DNA of 28,204 bases from Roridomyces roridus (lineage: Eukaryota; Basidiomycota; Agaricomycetes; Agaricales; Mycenaceae), in assembly GCA_029378245.1 (NCBI GenBank), contig JARKIF010000328.1, positions 1 through 28,204 on the forward strand. Direction: 5' to 3'. The stretch's first letter is position 1; the number at the start of each line of letters is the position of its first letter. The position numbers were made by a program, and so were the translations under genes. The notes beneath the pieces are model-generated. The model made no database searches and was not told the origin of the DNA. It was given only the letters and a program-made list of their open reading frames with translations. Shown one piece after another: positions 1 to 9,904 of this stretch.

Positions 1-177
1 TGTGTTCGGGGAGGTGGGTCAGGCGTATCGACCGTCAATTCAAATCACACAAGGATATTCCGAGCAGGTAAAACCAATGTATTTTATAGCGTAGAGCTAC
101 TACCGCAATCAACCACCAAAGTTGGGCTTTTGTCAATGCTTGACCTTGCCGTAGGTATTCAACTAATTCACACAGAG

Positions 178-420
178 GACTTCAGGATATCCACAGCTCG
201 GTCTTTCGACTTCAGGACGTCCACAGCTCGGTCGTATGCAACCAATCGAATTTAACCACACCGAATTCCAGTAACCTCAGAGAACCCACAGCTCAGCCCA
301 ACCGGAATGGACCTCAGGGCGCTCACAGCTCAGCGCTGGAGAACGGTCGAACTCAAAAAGGACTTCAGGGCACGCGCAGTCAAGCCGACGTTGCAATAAT
401 CCCACAGCTCAGTCAAAATG
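178..420. repeat. Degenerate tandem repeat array
   Basis: A unit of about 25-30 bases of the form ACTTCAGGRYRTCCACAGCTC followed by RGTC recurs at about 179, 210, 283, 311 and 361, with a shortened copy near 400. The first two copies are adjacent and nearly identical; later ones drift and are spaced by unrelated sequence. The conserved core is CCACAGCTCRG. No open frame spans the array. It could be a decayed minisatellite or the subterminal repeats of a transposon lying off the left edge. Confidence 0.6.
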
Positions 421-1350
421 AAGTTCGGTCGTATGTTATGCCAACAGAGGGGAGGGGGATTCACTGTCCTACACTAATTTACATGCCCTCTAATATACTG
501 ACTACGGCTTGTAAATTGTTTCCGTGTTTAACATCAACTTGATCTACTATCATACTCTAAAGCGCCGCCGGGGGAGGTCTCTTTGATCTGTATCCTGACT
601 CTGCCGTGTAATGGCCGAGTAACCTTCTGAACATTCTGGCAGACTAAACCCGCCGGCAGTGGCTTTCCATATTCCTATCAGCACTGCCGGTCATGCCGAG
701 CGTGTGAATCGATGTGAACCACCGGCGGTCATGCCCATGGCATTCATTGTGCTTCCGAGACATTCCGAGTAATTTCCGCGCCGCGGGATGTCATGATTCC
801 TGTCAAATGTGGCAGAGTTAAACTCGTGCGTACTTCATGTAAATTCCAGTTGAACCATGGGTATTCTTAGAAAATGCAGCATAAAATGATTCCTTCCAAT
901 GTCCCAATTTGTTAATGGCCTCGCGTCGTTGCATGCACTCGAGCTCGGCGGCATGGCGGCCGAGCTTTCATGATACTTGCATAGTAGCCGTGATAGGTGT
1001 GAGAATGATGGTGGGCGGCATTCAAACGCGTCGGCGGCCTTAGTGCGCGATCCTGGGAGCGATCCGCACTCTCTGATCTCCTTATTCACTGGTTTAATCA
1101 ACCGATTAGATTGAAAGGTCACATGAATTCGATTTATTTCAGCCGTGGTTGAATCCACGACTCATCAACGAGAACAACAGGCCCACCACGTAGGCTGGGC
1201 GAGCCACTGCAGTATGTGCACATGTTTTAGGGCACACCGGCCACACTACCTCTCAACGTCGTCTGGCTACTGGGTTCCGAGCAATCTTTCGAGAACCGCA
1301 GCCTCTGGATTGCAAAAGTACATCATACAAACATCGACCTCTGCCAAAAA
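421..1350. other. Gene-free stretch downstream of the O-methyltransferase
   Basis: No convincing exon was found here. The stretch 640-770 contains a loosely repeated CCGGCRGTCATGCC motif (about 684 and 723). The two open frames of about 75-105 codons (835-1158 minus, 1145-1375 plus) have no recognisable motif. The part next to 1350 is the 3' untranslated region of the O-methyltransferase and is shared with the relic at 8084-8197. Confidence 0.5.
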
Positions 1351-1904
1351 TCAAACTGGGATACACTCCAAATGACTCAACTGGGGGGCAGGAGGATGAT
1401 ACACCCGCACAAGCTTCCATCCCGCACGTGCGAAGACGTTGAGGAAGGCGCCCAGAGTACGCTCTTCGCCTCCGTGGAATGAATATACCTGGGTTGAAAA
1501 AAAAAATTAAGACCCAACACGCGCTCCGGCACACACTGAATAAGAAAAGGAAGGACTCACAGTGAGATCCAGGGTATACGCGAAACTGGACGCTGGTCCC
1601 CAATTGGCGAGTAGGGGAGCAGGCGCGGAGGGTCGGGTGGTACCCTCGATGGTGACAGCATGTGTCTCACCCGAAACCAGTGGGGCACAAGCGTAAGCCA
1701 GTATCATGTCAACGACGAGGAGACGCGTGGTCGGCTGTGCAGCCGCGCGCAGACGTGAAGGATTTGGACGGCTTTCTCATCGGGCCAGTTGTGCACAATG
1801 GAGCGGAGGAGGAATATTGAGGCGTCTGTGATGGGTTGTGGGGTGAAGAAGTTATGCCCTGAGGGGGAAATATATATTGTATCAGTTGCGGGTGCATGCG
1901 CACT

Positions 1905-1918
1905 GTGTAAGGTTGTAA
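1905..1918 (+). repeat. Left inverted-repeat core of the insertion
   Basis: GTGTAAGGTTGTAA, identical in inverted orientation to 3929-3942. Further AAGGTT copies follow at about 1935-1942 and 1952-1959. Confidence 0.75.
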
Positions 1919-2029
1919 CGTTTCCGAACCTTGTAAGGTTCACGCATCGTGTAAGGTTGTGCGCGCAGCGCACAAGCGAGATCATTTCGTATGGCAGGTA
2001 TACTGTAGCAAAACCGGACATGATTTTAC

Positions 2030-2290
2030 TGAAAACAACACCACTCTATGCTGAGGAAACGACACAGGTTATTCGAAAAGCACAACTTCAGAGGGGATTC
2101 AAAGAGAGCTCAACCTCTGCAACATGAATCACACAGGTGTCAGTGCAATCGAAAAATGACACAACCTTGAAACATAAAATGACACAACCTCCTCTCGTTG
2201 CTGAGCAAACAGCACAACCCTGTGGTCAGAAACAATTTTGCAGCAGGTACACACTGGCATGGCAAGAAACGACCCAACCCATGGTCAAAT
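2030..2290 (+). repeat. Cluster of short CACAACC/CACAGGT repeats inside the element
   Basis: The motif GACACAACCT and variants (GACACAGGTT, CACACAGGTG, AGCACAACCC, GACCCAACCC) recur about every 20-45 bases. The pattern resembles subterminal transposase-binding repeats and lies inside the inserted element. No coding signal is seen in 1920-2950. Confidence 0.5.
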
Positions 2291-2954
2291 TCCAGGTGCC
2301 CATTGCCACAGAGGCGTGACAGACGCGGCAATGCCAATGTCTGATGGATTGATGCTGTATGGTGCCGGCCGTAGGAATGCCGATACATCTGATAATGAAT
2401 CATTGTTGAATCAAGCCACCGAGATGATAAAAAATTAGGTATAATTTGAAGTCTCTATCAATCACACTGACGACCTGTACACAAGTGCAGAGGGCATGGT
2501 ATGAGAAGCATAAATGTATCTGCATTAGATTGAATTTACACGACATCCTCTTACTCTTTGATTAGACTTGTAGCCGGGGACAACCCGGCGGAGGACACCC
2601 AATTGGGTAGAAATCCAGGACAAACTGTGCTGCAACCAGCAGAAAGGCTAAGTCCCTGCGCGGCACCGTAGGCGCGCCAGAGGGGCAGCCATTCTTTTGC
2701 AAGACGCGCTCGGTCCCAACCACGATCCCTGCCCTTCCTCACGTCGTCCTCCCTCACATCGTGTCGCTCAGCGCAGTGACTGGTCTTAGGGGAATTTGGG
2801 GCCCTCGCTGCGTGTCATTCGACATTGTCACTCCCTTTACTTATTCAGGTACGGACATTGAATTCGGTCAAGTCTTATTCAGGACATTTTGTTGACATTT
2901 TGTGTAGCTACAAGTTTGAAGTACGAGTTGAATTTGAATTCTACTGTTGGTGCG

Positions 2955-3692
2955 TTAGTGTACTCTACTACCGGCTCCCGACCCCACCGTTGACATCCTC
3001 GGGGTGCGCCAGCGCTTCCTGTAAGTCATTCAGAGCGCTCAAGGCAAAATTAGTAAAATAGAGAACGGCCCGGGTGCGTCAAAGCTCACCGGATCATATG
3101 TACGCGGCAATATCTGACCGGTGTTTCGGCATCCGTTCGCGAATCCCAATCGCGTCCTGTTTCTTCAAGGCCCTCTTCATCGGACGAGGCATCTACATGC
3201 AATCGGATTACTCCACGAGTTGTAGAGCATACGGTCTCACCAGGTGTGCATAGGGAGGGGAGAGAATCATCATCGCAAACAATGGAGCGACGACGGCGCG
3301 GGAAACGCAAAGGGTTCGGGACCGTGACAGAAACCGGGGTTTCTTGGACAACACATCAGCCAGAAATGCCAACTGCATGGCAGTTGAACATCACGTACGT
3401 ACCTTTGGAAGCAGGCCGAATGACGACGGAACTCTTCTCCACAGCGCCCTCGTACTCCAACCCGTCATTCTTCAACGAAAACGCAAACAGCGAGCTCACC
3501 GGGACGCCCGCAACATAATCCACCACATCCACACGCGCCGTCTTGACCTCGGCGTTCGCGAGACGAAACGATGCCGGTTCGCCGCCATTTACTGCATCAA
3601 CGGCCACGTCGACGCGGAGCGGCTGATGATCTGTTTCACCTGGTTAGTCGAGGTTCTGCAGTAAATTGGCGACACTCACCGGTGAGGGGCAT
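2955..3692 (-). CDS. Four-exon cargo gene inside the intronic element, function unknown
   Basis: Exons 3692-3680, 3639-3403, 3342-3090 and 3018-2955 join in phase to 188 residues. Introns are 40, 60 and 71 bases; donors are GTGAGT, GTACGT and GTGAGC, acceptors end in AG. The first exon encodes only four residues plus one base. Exon 2 has strong coding character and reads as a beta-rich soluble segment (..RLANAEVKTARVDVVDYVAG..). Residues 99-102 are four arginines, followed by three aspartates (107-109) and an acidic stretch at about 134-150. There is no signal peptide or membrane segment. A CATAAATAG TATA-like box lies at about 3758-3766, some 70 bases upstream. I do not recognise the family. 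It lies wholly inside the element at 1890-3957, so it is either a captured host gene or an element-borne gene. The last two exons are the least certain. Confidence 0.5.
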
Positions 3693-3757
3693 ACGGAGGG
3701 CAGAACGGGGAGGGACGTGGTGGGGGGAGAAAAGGCGAATCGGTTGCTGGCAGTCGA

Positions 3758-3766
3758 CTATTTATG
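3758..3766 (-). promoter_or_regulatory. TATA-like box of the cargo gene
   Basis: The minus strand reads CATAAATAG about 70 bases upstream of the ATG at 3692, the usual spacing in this window (51-75 bases for other genes). Function is inferred. Confidence 0.4.
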
Positions 3767-3840
3767 CGCCACGCGCCAACACGTGCGGCCTACCATTCTG
3801 GGTGCGATCGGCGTGATTGACTGAACCTCACGAGATCTTG

Positions 3841-3920
3841 CATCAACCTTACACTGATGGACATCAACATTACACTGATGGGCATCAACATCACGCTGAT
3901 GGCGATCAACCTTACAGGAA
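3841..3920 (+). repeat. 21-base tandem repeat, three copies plus a partial
   Basis: CATCAACMTYACRCTGATGG repeats at 3841-3861, 3862-3882 and 3883-3903, then a partial GATCAACCTTACAGG from 3904. It sits in the right subterminal part of the inserted element and leads into the terminal AACCTTAC motifs. A short open frame over it (MDINITLMGINITLM..) is a by-product of the repeat. Confidence 0.85.
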
Positions 3921-3928
3921 CACTAACC

Positions 3929-3942
3929 TTACAACCTTACAC
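3929..3942 (-). repeat. Right inverted-repeat core of the insertion
   Basis: Reverse complement of the 14-base core at 1905-1918. It lies exactly 15 bases inside the inferred right end, matching the 15 bases on the left. Confidence 0.75.
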
Positions 3943-5403
3943 GTACATGTATAACCCATCAGTTGCTTCGCAGGGAGTAGGTTACTCACCTTGGAATGTG
4001 ACCATCTCGCTGTCGATGTGTGATGAAAAGTTGCTCTGCCAGTGCTGCGCAATATGAGTTAAGAAAGGCTTAGGATATGGAGGTTTACAGACCAATTTGG
4101 CGCCTTTGATAGCGTTGTCAAGGTCCTGTACAATAATGCGAAGGGAGGGGTTCGTCTTAGCAACCTGCATGGAGGTGTTTCCATTTCCACCCCCCCGACA
4201 TCCACAACGAGACTGCCTGCTTGCAATGCACTCCAATCGAATCCTGTGCCCCGGACATCAGCTCATTCGACTGAAAGATTCGTGGATCCTGACCAATAAG
4301 AATAGCCTGCGGTGGCTCCCAAGCGGCAGTCGCATCCATCGCGAATCCAAACCTCCGCCGTCTCCAAACATTCTCGGGACGTTCGACCCAGGTGTAAAAA
4401 ATCTCGTCCGTTTTGAAAGCGTGGTTGAAAGGGAGATTTCCAGGTCTAACTTCCCCCTGAGTGGTCTGTACTGCGTCGCCGAGGAATGCAACCACTTTCG
4501 TATTGTCGTCGGATCTAGGGTGGATGAATCAGGGAGAGGGCTCTCTGTAAGAATGGAATGAATTCACAGCATTTCAACGACGGCTGCGGGTCCAGTAGCG
4601 TTGGCCAGACGAGATTCTGTGCTGAGCAAGGTTCAATCTGCCTTCCTCTTTCACACTTGCTGAAAGCACTGACGAGCTTGACTCTTCCAGCGCTTTACCT
4701 TTATCAAGAACGGCAGAGATGCGGTTGTTGGCGAACACATCCGGGCTGACCTCACGGAAAATGTGGTGAGTCGCAAGAAGCCTCAGTACTCTTGCTGTGT
4801 GGTTGAAGAGTTCTAGATGTCGTTCCATGCATCGCAGGATTCAACGCTCACCTAGGAGCCCAGAGTCGATTTTTCCTGGAGCGATGGTTTCGATATGAAG
4901 GCCCTGGGAAGTACTTGCTCAGAAATGCTCAGGTTGAACTGTTGAAACTGTTGAATGATGCATACTTCGGATCCCGCGTCGCGGAGTCTTTCAGCCACAT
5001 CGAGCTCGCAAGCAACACGGAGACACGCCGTGATCGTGGGCTACATTTAAATTGGCACATTAATTCTTCGTCGCGGCACCGGAAAGTATATAAACACACG
5101 GCATGGGAAGCATTGAGCACAAACATCGCGGGATTAGAAACTGCTGCAGAAATCTGGGAGGCAGCGGCCACGATGTTGAGTATCTGGCTTGCTACGGCAG
5201 GATCGTGTTGCAGCGCCTCTGCCGCTTGGTCGTGCAATTTCGAGTCGTTCAGGTTAGGGAACTGTGTTCCAGCGCGACCGTAGACACCCTCGATGGAATC
5301 AAGGGACTCGCTGATGATATCCACGAGGCGACGAAGCGTCTGGATGGCAGCCATGTTGAATCGGGAAAGGGATGGGTGTTTTTGGACACTGAGACACGCC
5401 AGT

Positions 5404-5411
5404 TCTTATAC
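5404..5411 (-). promoter_or_regulatory. TATA-like box of the O-methyltransferase
   Basis: The minus strand reads GTATAAGA, about 51 bases upstream of the ATG at 5354. Confidence 0.45.
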
Positions 5412-6119
5412 GATGGCCCCATTCAGGGGCGCCGACGGCATACAGCGGGCCCAGTTTGGACTAGTATTCTGCGGAGCGGCGCCGTTCCGCAATAAGGCGT
5501 AATGCGCAGTTCCACAAGCCGCATTTGCCGCATTAGAAATTTGCAAAACCACATCCCAAGGCCTTCTTGGACCGATATACCGTTGAACTTTGAGCCCCTG
5601 GCTGATTTCAAACCCCCAGTCGCCACATGCCGATCACCGCCCGGCCTCTCAATTATTGCTTTGATCATCTGAGTTGATCCATTGATGGCAAGCGGGGAAA
5701 GGTTACATGAAATCAGTCGGGCACAAGTCGGGCAACAAAGACCGCGGGACGCGTAGATATCTATTATAGCAGCTTCTAGCTCCACTCCGAAACACGCTCA
5801 TCCTTTTATAAACAGGCCGAATGCAGGCCGCTGGCAACCTGTATTGTATGTCATTCCGCCAATCAATCTAGAGGCTTTGATTGGGCCTGGCTTCCACTGT
5901 TTTTTCTTCACACCCTAGACAGTCTTTTGCTACTCATCCACGGGGACACATTCGTGTCAATTCGAATGCCGAGCCGAAAGACGGCCATCCATGCCGTTCA
6001 TGATGCATATCAAAGATCTATGATCTGGCATCCGGCATCATCGGATCACGGAAGACACGGAGACGTCTGACTCATCGAAAGGCAACACAATTTACAACAC
6101 ACTTCCTCAATCGCATACA
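5412..6119. other. Intergenic region between two minus-strand genes
   Basis: This separates the O-methyltransferase promoter from the 3' end of the glycopeptide gene. A 120-codon minus open frame (5423-5785) has no recognisable motif and no splice partners, so I do not call it a gene. Confidence 0.5.
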
Positions 6120-6125
6120 TTTATT
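6120..6125 (-). terminator. Polyadenylation signal AATAAA
   Basis: AATAAA on the minus strand, about 24 bases after the glycopeptide gene's TGA (6149-6151). Confidence 0.55.
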
Positions 6126-6148
6126 TCAGGACACCAAGAGGCAACAAA

Positions 6149-7105
6149 TCAGTCGCAGAACGTGATCTACTCGGCGTGTTGAGTTCAGTCTGACGCCACC
6201 CAAGTAAGCGACACGTACCGCCAAGTTGACGTTGGCTGCCGGGCAGCCCACTTGCTTGAACGTCTGATCGGGACTCTCGAAAGCGGCAGGGCAGTTGGGC
6301 TCCTGGCCTGAAATCAAATCATTCTGAGCATCCAGATTGTGTTCAACCAAAGACTCGGATACTCACAGTCCGCCCCGGCGCCGTTACATCCGTTGAAGTA
6401 TCTGCAATCAGTTATCAACAGATGCAATACAACAGTACTCGGTCGACGTACCCGAAACCGGTGGTCACCTGGAAAGCATGGCTGTTGGTTGTGGAACAAT
6501 CGAGTCGATCAAGTCAACTTGAGCGTAGGGAAGGGATCACTAACGGGGGTATGAGACTCAAATCAGTGGACGAGAATCCGTTCTCGAGGGTCGTCTCGAC
6601 GAGGACGCAGTTCTCGCCGTTGAAACCGCAACCACCTGTAGATCAAAATTGTGTGAATGTCGAGAATGGCTCCCACTGAATTGCAGTTGAAAATCACCGG
6701 TCTGGAGGTAGGCAATGGCGCTGATCAACGGTCCGTTGATGGTGAAATCTGGAGGAATGTTATCGTTGCCGGGTGGATGGGTCACAACGGATGCGAACCG
6801 CCTTTGAAACAGTTGATTTCGCGAGTAGGAGGCTTGGATAGGCAACTCACCTCCGGTGGAAAGAACATTTGGGCCTTGAATCAAGGTCGGCTGCAGGCTG
6901 TGTTAAGTGAAAGGCTCTGACATAGAGATGTGAGTGAGTGGCGTACTGTACCAAAGCCACAGCTAAAAAGATTGGATGAGAGAAATGGGCGCATTTATGG
7001 GGGGTGCAAACCCTACTTGTTTGTAAAGTGAACCGTGTGGGTCTCCGCACGGACGGTACTGAGGGCAAAGGCGAGTAGGGTGACGACGGTGGCAGGAGCG
7101 AACAT
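6149..7105 (-). CDS. Secreted cysteine-rich 'glycopeptide'-type protein
   Basis: Nine exons join in phase to 152 residues: 7105-7017, 6962-6947, 6890-6851, 6748-6698, 6635-6545, 6481-6452, 6401-6367, 6307-6219, 6166-6149. Residues 1-20 are a signal peptide ending STVRA. The mature part has the family blocks HTVHFTNNCGFGTPTLIQG, GPLISAIAYLQTG, CGFNGENC, YFNGCNGAGADC, CPAAFESPDQTF and a C-terminal NVNLAITFCD. Eight cysteines in the mature chain suggest four disulfides. This matches small secreted proteins annotated 'glycopeptide' in agaric genomes; their activity is unknown to me. The second exon is only 16 bases and the last encodes six residues including stop. All frames are intact. A TATAAA box lies 65 bases upstream and a poly(A) signal 24 bases downstream, so it looks functional. 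Confidence 0.93.
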
Positions 7106-7168
7106 GGGTACAACGGGGGCAGTTCCTTCTTCTGAACTGGGGATTGAGCAAGTACATACCACCCACTC

Positions 7169-7174
7169 TTTATA
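7169..7174 (-). promoter_or_regulatory. TATA box of the glycopeptide gene
   Basis: TATAAA on the minus strand, 65 bases upstream of the ATG at 7105. Confidence 0.6.
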
Positions 7175-7744
7175 GGTCGCGGACGCTCAGTAGCCCACGG
7201 CTGTCTACTTCATTTCTGATTATAGATGCAACGTTGTTCAACTCCCGCATGGACGAGCCAATTGGAGGAGTGGAATCCGCGGTGAAGTCAAGGAGTGCGC
7301 CACCCAGCTTTCAGTCAGAAGATGACTGAATGGATTCTTAGCTGAGGATCACGGGAAGATGGAATGGCGGGAAGGGAAAGTGTTGGAAGTAGACGGTGGC
7401 GGACAGATCTCTCTCAGAGTCATATAATACGGGCCAGCGATTGAATGTTCTGTTGGAGTATTGCCAAGCCGACCGCGACGTGCACAGTATGCTGGCCATG
7501 CTCGCTGCAACCCGTTGGAGCCGGATGGAAGGAAATGGAACATTGTAGAATACACCGGACAGTTCTTATTGTTCTCTTGAGTAGGTATAAAAGCTCGACT
7601 GTAGTAGTTGCTCCCGAATATTTTCGTCTACATGTCATGGGGATTCTGGAAGGCTCTAGAATCGAGCAGACCTGCCTGTCGTTCAAGCGAGATTGCTTGG
7701 ATTGGTTTGAGGCCCTGGGCAGCTCCAAATACATCCATACCGAT
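7175..7744. other. Gene-free upstream region
   Basis: This holds the upstream region of the glycopeptide gene and one side of the dispersed repeat copy that begins near 7745. Overlapping frames of 68-135 codons occur on both strands (for example 7445-7852 plus) without family motifs or consistent splice sites, so no gene is called. Confidence 0.45.
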
Positions 7745-7915
7745 AACGCTTTGTGGTGCTTGTATAATTCAACGCGGGATCGCTGGCTCGTTGACCCCGG
7801 CGGCATGCCGGCGTTGGCGGAGATTCAAAACACCATGGGATGCCATGTATAAAAACGGATCCCCCGACGGACCCCCCGGATGACCGCACGGCTCCAACGT
7901 CCGGCTAGTGTATAC
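7745..7915 (+). repeat. Dispersed repeat, copy 1 (without foldback insertion)
   Basis: Similar to 9905-10172. Shared blocks in the same order are TTTGTGGTGCTTGTATAATTC with AACGCRGGATCGC, CGGCATGCCG, CGGARATTCRAAACAMC, GGGATGCCAT and ACGGATCCCC. This copy lacks the foldback element present in copy 2, with the empty site near 7811-7818. Nature unknown: possibly a transposon remnant. Confidence 0.6.
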
Positions 7916-8083
7916 ATGCACTTGGTTCCGTTCAAACTGAAACGAGCAACAGCCTTGGCTGATGAGCCCCGGGTTGCTTTGCACAAACGAGGATTGACAA
8001 ACTCGGACCAAAGAAAAAGGAGACATAAAAGAACGGATAATCCAGTGGATTTTCAAGGTGACATCTGATACCCAGTGGAAACA

Positions 8084-8197
8084 ACCGCAGCCTCACGATT
8101 GCAAATGTACATCATACAAACATTGAACTTGGGGGAAATTTTCAGGATACATTCCAAATGACTGAACTGCGAGGAAGAAGGATGATGCACCCTCGAG
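8084..8197 (-). pseudogene. Relic of a second O-methyltransferase 3' end
   Basis: About 110 bases match 1297-1412, which is the last 20 or so codons and the 3' untranslated region of the O-methyltransferase. On the minus strand it reads VHHPSSSQFSHLECI, against VYHPPAPQLSHLECIP in the main copy. The stop is lost and no upstream exons were found, so it is a fragment. It shows that the gene tail was duplicated or that a tandem paralogue was deleted. Confidence 0.7.
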
Positions 8198-9904
8198 ACG
8201 TCGGTACTAGGAGGCGACTCAGGAGAGGGAGGACTCGAGTTAGACGGCGGAGGAGATGATAGACGCATCGGCGTCACGCATAGAGATCTATTGGAAGTTG
8301 ACGCAAGAAGGATGTAAAATCTCATTAGTCCCGTCACGGAATCGAGAAGAGGGGAGAGAGAGGGGCGGCATAGCAGGATATAAATATGTGAGGTCCACGA
8401 GGGACGAGGAATTGGAGAAGTGCGGCTGTATCAATTGTCAAACAACGGATGGCGTCGCCGCTGATAGCTGGTCAAGAGGCGGTGGCAAAGGAGGAGAAGT
8501 ATGGCGTAGGCAGAGAAGGGCGGACGGCGTCGAGTTGGCGTCAAGTGAGAATTCGACCCAAACGCGTACTGGCTCACACAGCTGATTGTGTGTCATGAGC
8601 GCTTCGGTGGAGACGGAGCAGTCGATGAAATAGGACTATGCCCGAGCTAGCCTAAGAAGGATCTTGTAACGACGGCGTTGGAAACCTGCATTTGGACGCG
8701 GAAAACCGCCGACGCTGCGCGAGCGAGATCGTGAGGCGATGCACGGACCATTGAACTCGGGATAAAATCATAGAAAACGGAGGAATATTTTGGATTTGTA
8801 GAGATTGAGACGTACAGACGAAGTCGTATAGGCAACACCGAGCGCCGAGAACCATTCTATTTGCAGTTCGAGGGGAAGTTGGGAACGCCGAGCCAGATTG
8901 ACCCATCCTGCGGAGGGGAGACGATCTGAGGAATCGCAGACTACTGCAGCTCCAGAGATGAACCATGCCGTGAAACTCTGTGCGCTCCATTTGACGAGAA
9001 TGAGTATAACCCGGGCGGTGAGCGGAGAGTTGGAGAGGGCTCACATCTGCCAGCGACCGAGTCAAGGGCAGCGGAGCTGGAGCAGGACACGCACCAGTAG
9101 CTCAGCTCATGGTTACAGTCCCACAGACATACGGGACAACAACCCCACCAGCAATACCGGCAAGAGCTCGATCGCAGCCTACGGAGCGCGGACGGAGGGC
9201 AGATTGAACCAGACGATCGAGCAAAACCGCCGCCCAGGAAGACAAGAGTCACAAGAAGGCTGAGGACAACGATTCGGCGCCTATGGAGTCTTGCCATTTG
9301 AGGGAGTACTGGAGCGCCGCAGCGCAGACGAGAGCGCAGCAATTCATCTTGAATTGACCGGGAGACGGAAGCGGAGGACAAGAGATAGAGTCAAGATGGA
9401 GTGATGGCAGGACGGATCAACGCGTCACGCGGCCGCAACCTTTCAGGCACGGACTCGGCCAGTCTGGCAACGAGACAATTCGATAGCAGAGCACAGAGCA
9501 CCGCATATAGAATATTTTGTTTGATTCTTGGACCCACGATATGTTCAGGACACCTCGAGTGAAAACGCCGATATTCCCTCACAGAGCGGACGGCTGAAGT
9601 CTCAAAATACTGCCAGAGACTGTTCGCCGTGCGCAGCGGAACAGACGCAGCCGAGTGCCAAGGAGCGGAGACATCGGAGACACATATTATCTTCCTCCCA
9701 CGTCACGGACATCGTCGGACGTCCCGCATACTGGTATAGTCTGGCAATGACCAGGCTCGGAACTTCCATGGGCTAGCTGTGGAGAATTACTGCAGATCAA
9801 GTCTTTATCTGCCTGTAGAGTTTGTGAATGGCTGCAGACTATATCCACGGTAGTCTCGGGACCGTTGTATAGACCTCCGTGTGGTTCAAGATTGTCTGAT
9901 TTGT
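8198..9904. other. Gene-poor stretch, possibly with decayed coding sequence
   Basis: No confident gene. On the minus strand a 146-codon frame (9381-8941) contains an in-frame ATG at 9295 followed by a signal-like run (VVLSLLVTLVFLGGG). A different frame just downstream reads ALAGIAGGVVVPYV, resembling the membrane segments of single-pass proteins like the one at 21261. The frames cannot be joined cleanly, so this may be a degraded membrane-protein gene. A 137-codon minus frame (8652-9065) has no recognisable motif. Confidence 0.3.

Larger units (their letters stand above)
1890..3957 (-). mobile_element. MULE-like TIR element inserted in an O-methyltransferase intron
   Basis: A 2,068-base insertion flanked by a 9-base direct repeat ATCAGTTGC (1881-1889 and 3958-3966). 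Both ends begin with GGGT read inwards, then 11 unrelated bases, then an identical 14-base core GTGTAAGGTTGTAA at the same distance (1905-1918; complement at 3929-3942). The AAGGTT core recurs subterminally at both ends, and a 21-base tandem repeat lies at 3841-3903. A 9-base target duplication is the hallmark of the Mutator superfamily. No transposase is visible, so the element is non-autonomous. It carries a spliced gene (2955-3692) on the host-gene strand. Deleting it plus one target copy leaves a 54-base intron with normal donor and acceptor. Confidence 0.72.
1351..5354 (-). pseudogene. COMT-type O-methyltransferase, interrupted and frame-broken
   Basis: S-adenosylmethionine-dependent O-methyltransferase of the plant-COMT-like family that methylates hydroxyls of small aromatic metabolites. 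Ten exons: 5354-5100, 5040-4966, 4903-4852, 4794-4699, 4616-4568, 4514-4294, 4243-4093, 4044-3990, 1858-1561, 1488-1351; about 462 residues if frames are corrected. The N-terminal dimerisation/winged-helix part is exons 1-4 (..THHIFREVSPDVFANNR..). SAM motif I is LVVDVGG..GNTS in exon 7. The catalytic His lies in the VHNWPDE motif of exon 9, and the C-terminus is ..RAGWKLVRVYHPP... Two frame breaks are seen: the G-run inside motif I (7 C on plus, 4190-4196; 5 or 8 would keep frame) and one base missing at about 1752-1757 between ..AVQIL and LRAAAQPTTR. Intron 8 is 2,131 bases because of the insertion at 1890-3957. A TATA-like GTATAAG at 5405-5411 sits 51 bases upstream of the ATG. It is probably no longer functional, unless the breaks are sequence errors. 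Confidence 0.88.

Noticed and set aside
178..420. Repeat array considered as a CRISPR
   Set aside because: Repeats diverge strongly, spacers are irregular, and the genome is eukaryotic.
1905..3942. Placing the insertion ends at the 14-base inverted core
   Set aside because: No target duplication flanks those positions. The 9-base repeat 15 bases further out on both sides gives a better boundary and restores the intron.
3857..4057. Open frame with repeating peptide INITLMG
   Set aside because: It merely translates the 21-base tandem repeat and runs into O-methyltransferase exon 8 on the other strand.
4097..4561. 154-codon plus-strand open frame
   Set aside because: It is antisense to O-methyltransferase exons 6-7, whose minus-strand translation carries clear family motifs.
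5103..5495. 130-codon plus-strand open frame
   Set aside because: It is antisense to O-methyltransferase exon 1 and its promoter, with no motifs.
9851..9860. TAGTCTCGGG, matching the start of the foldback arm
   Set aside because: Only nine bases match and there is no partner arm or target duplication, so it is most likely chance.
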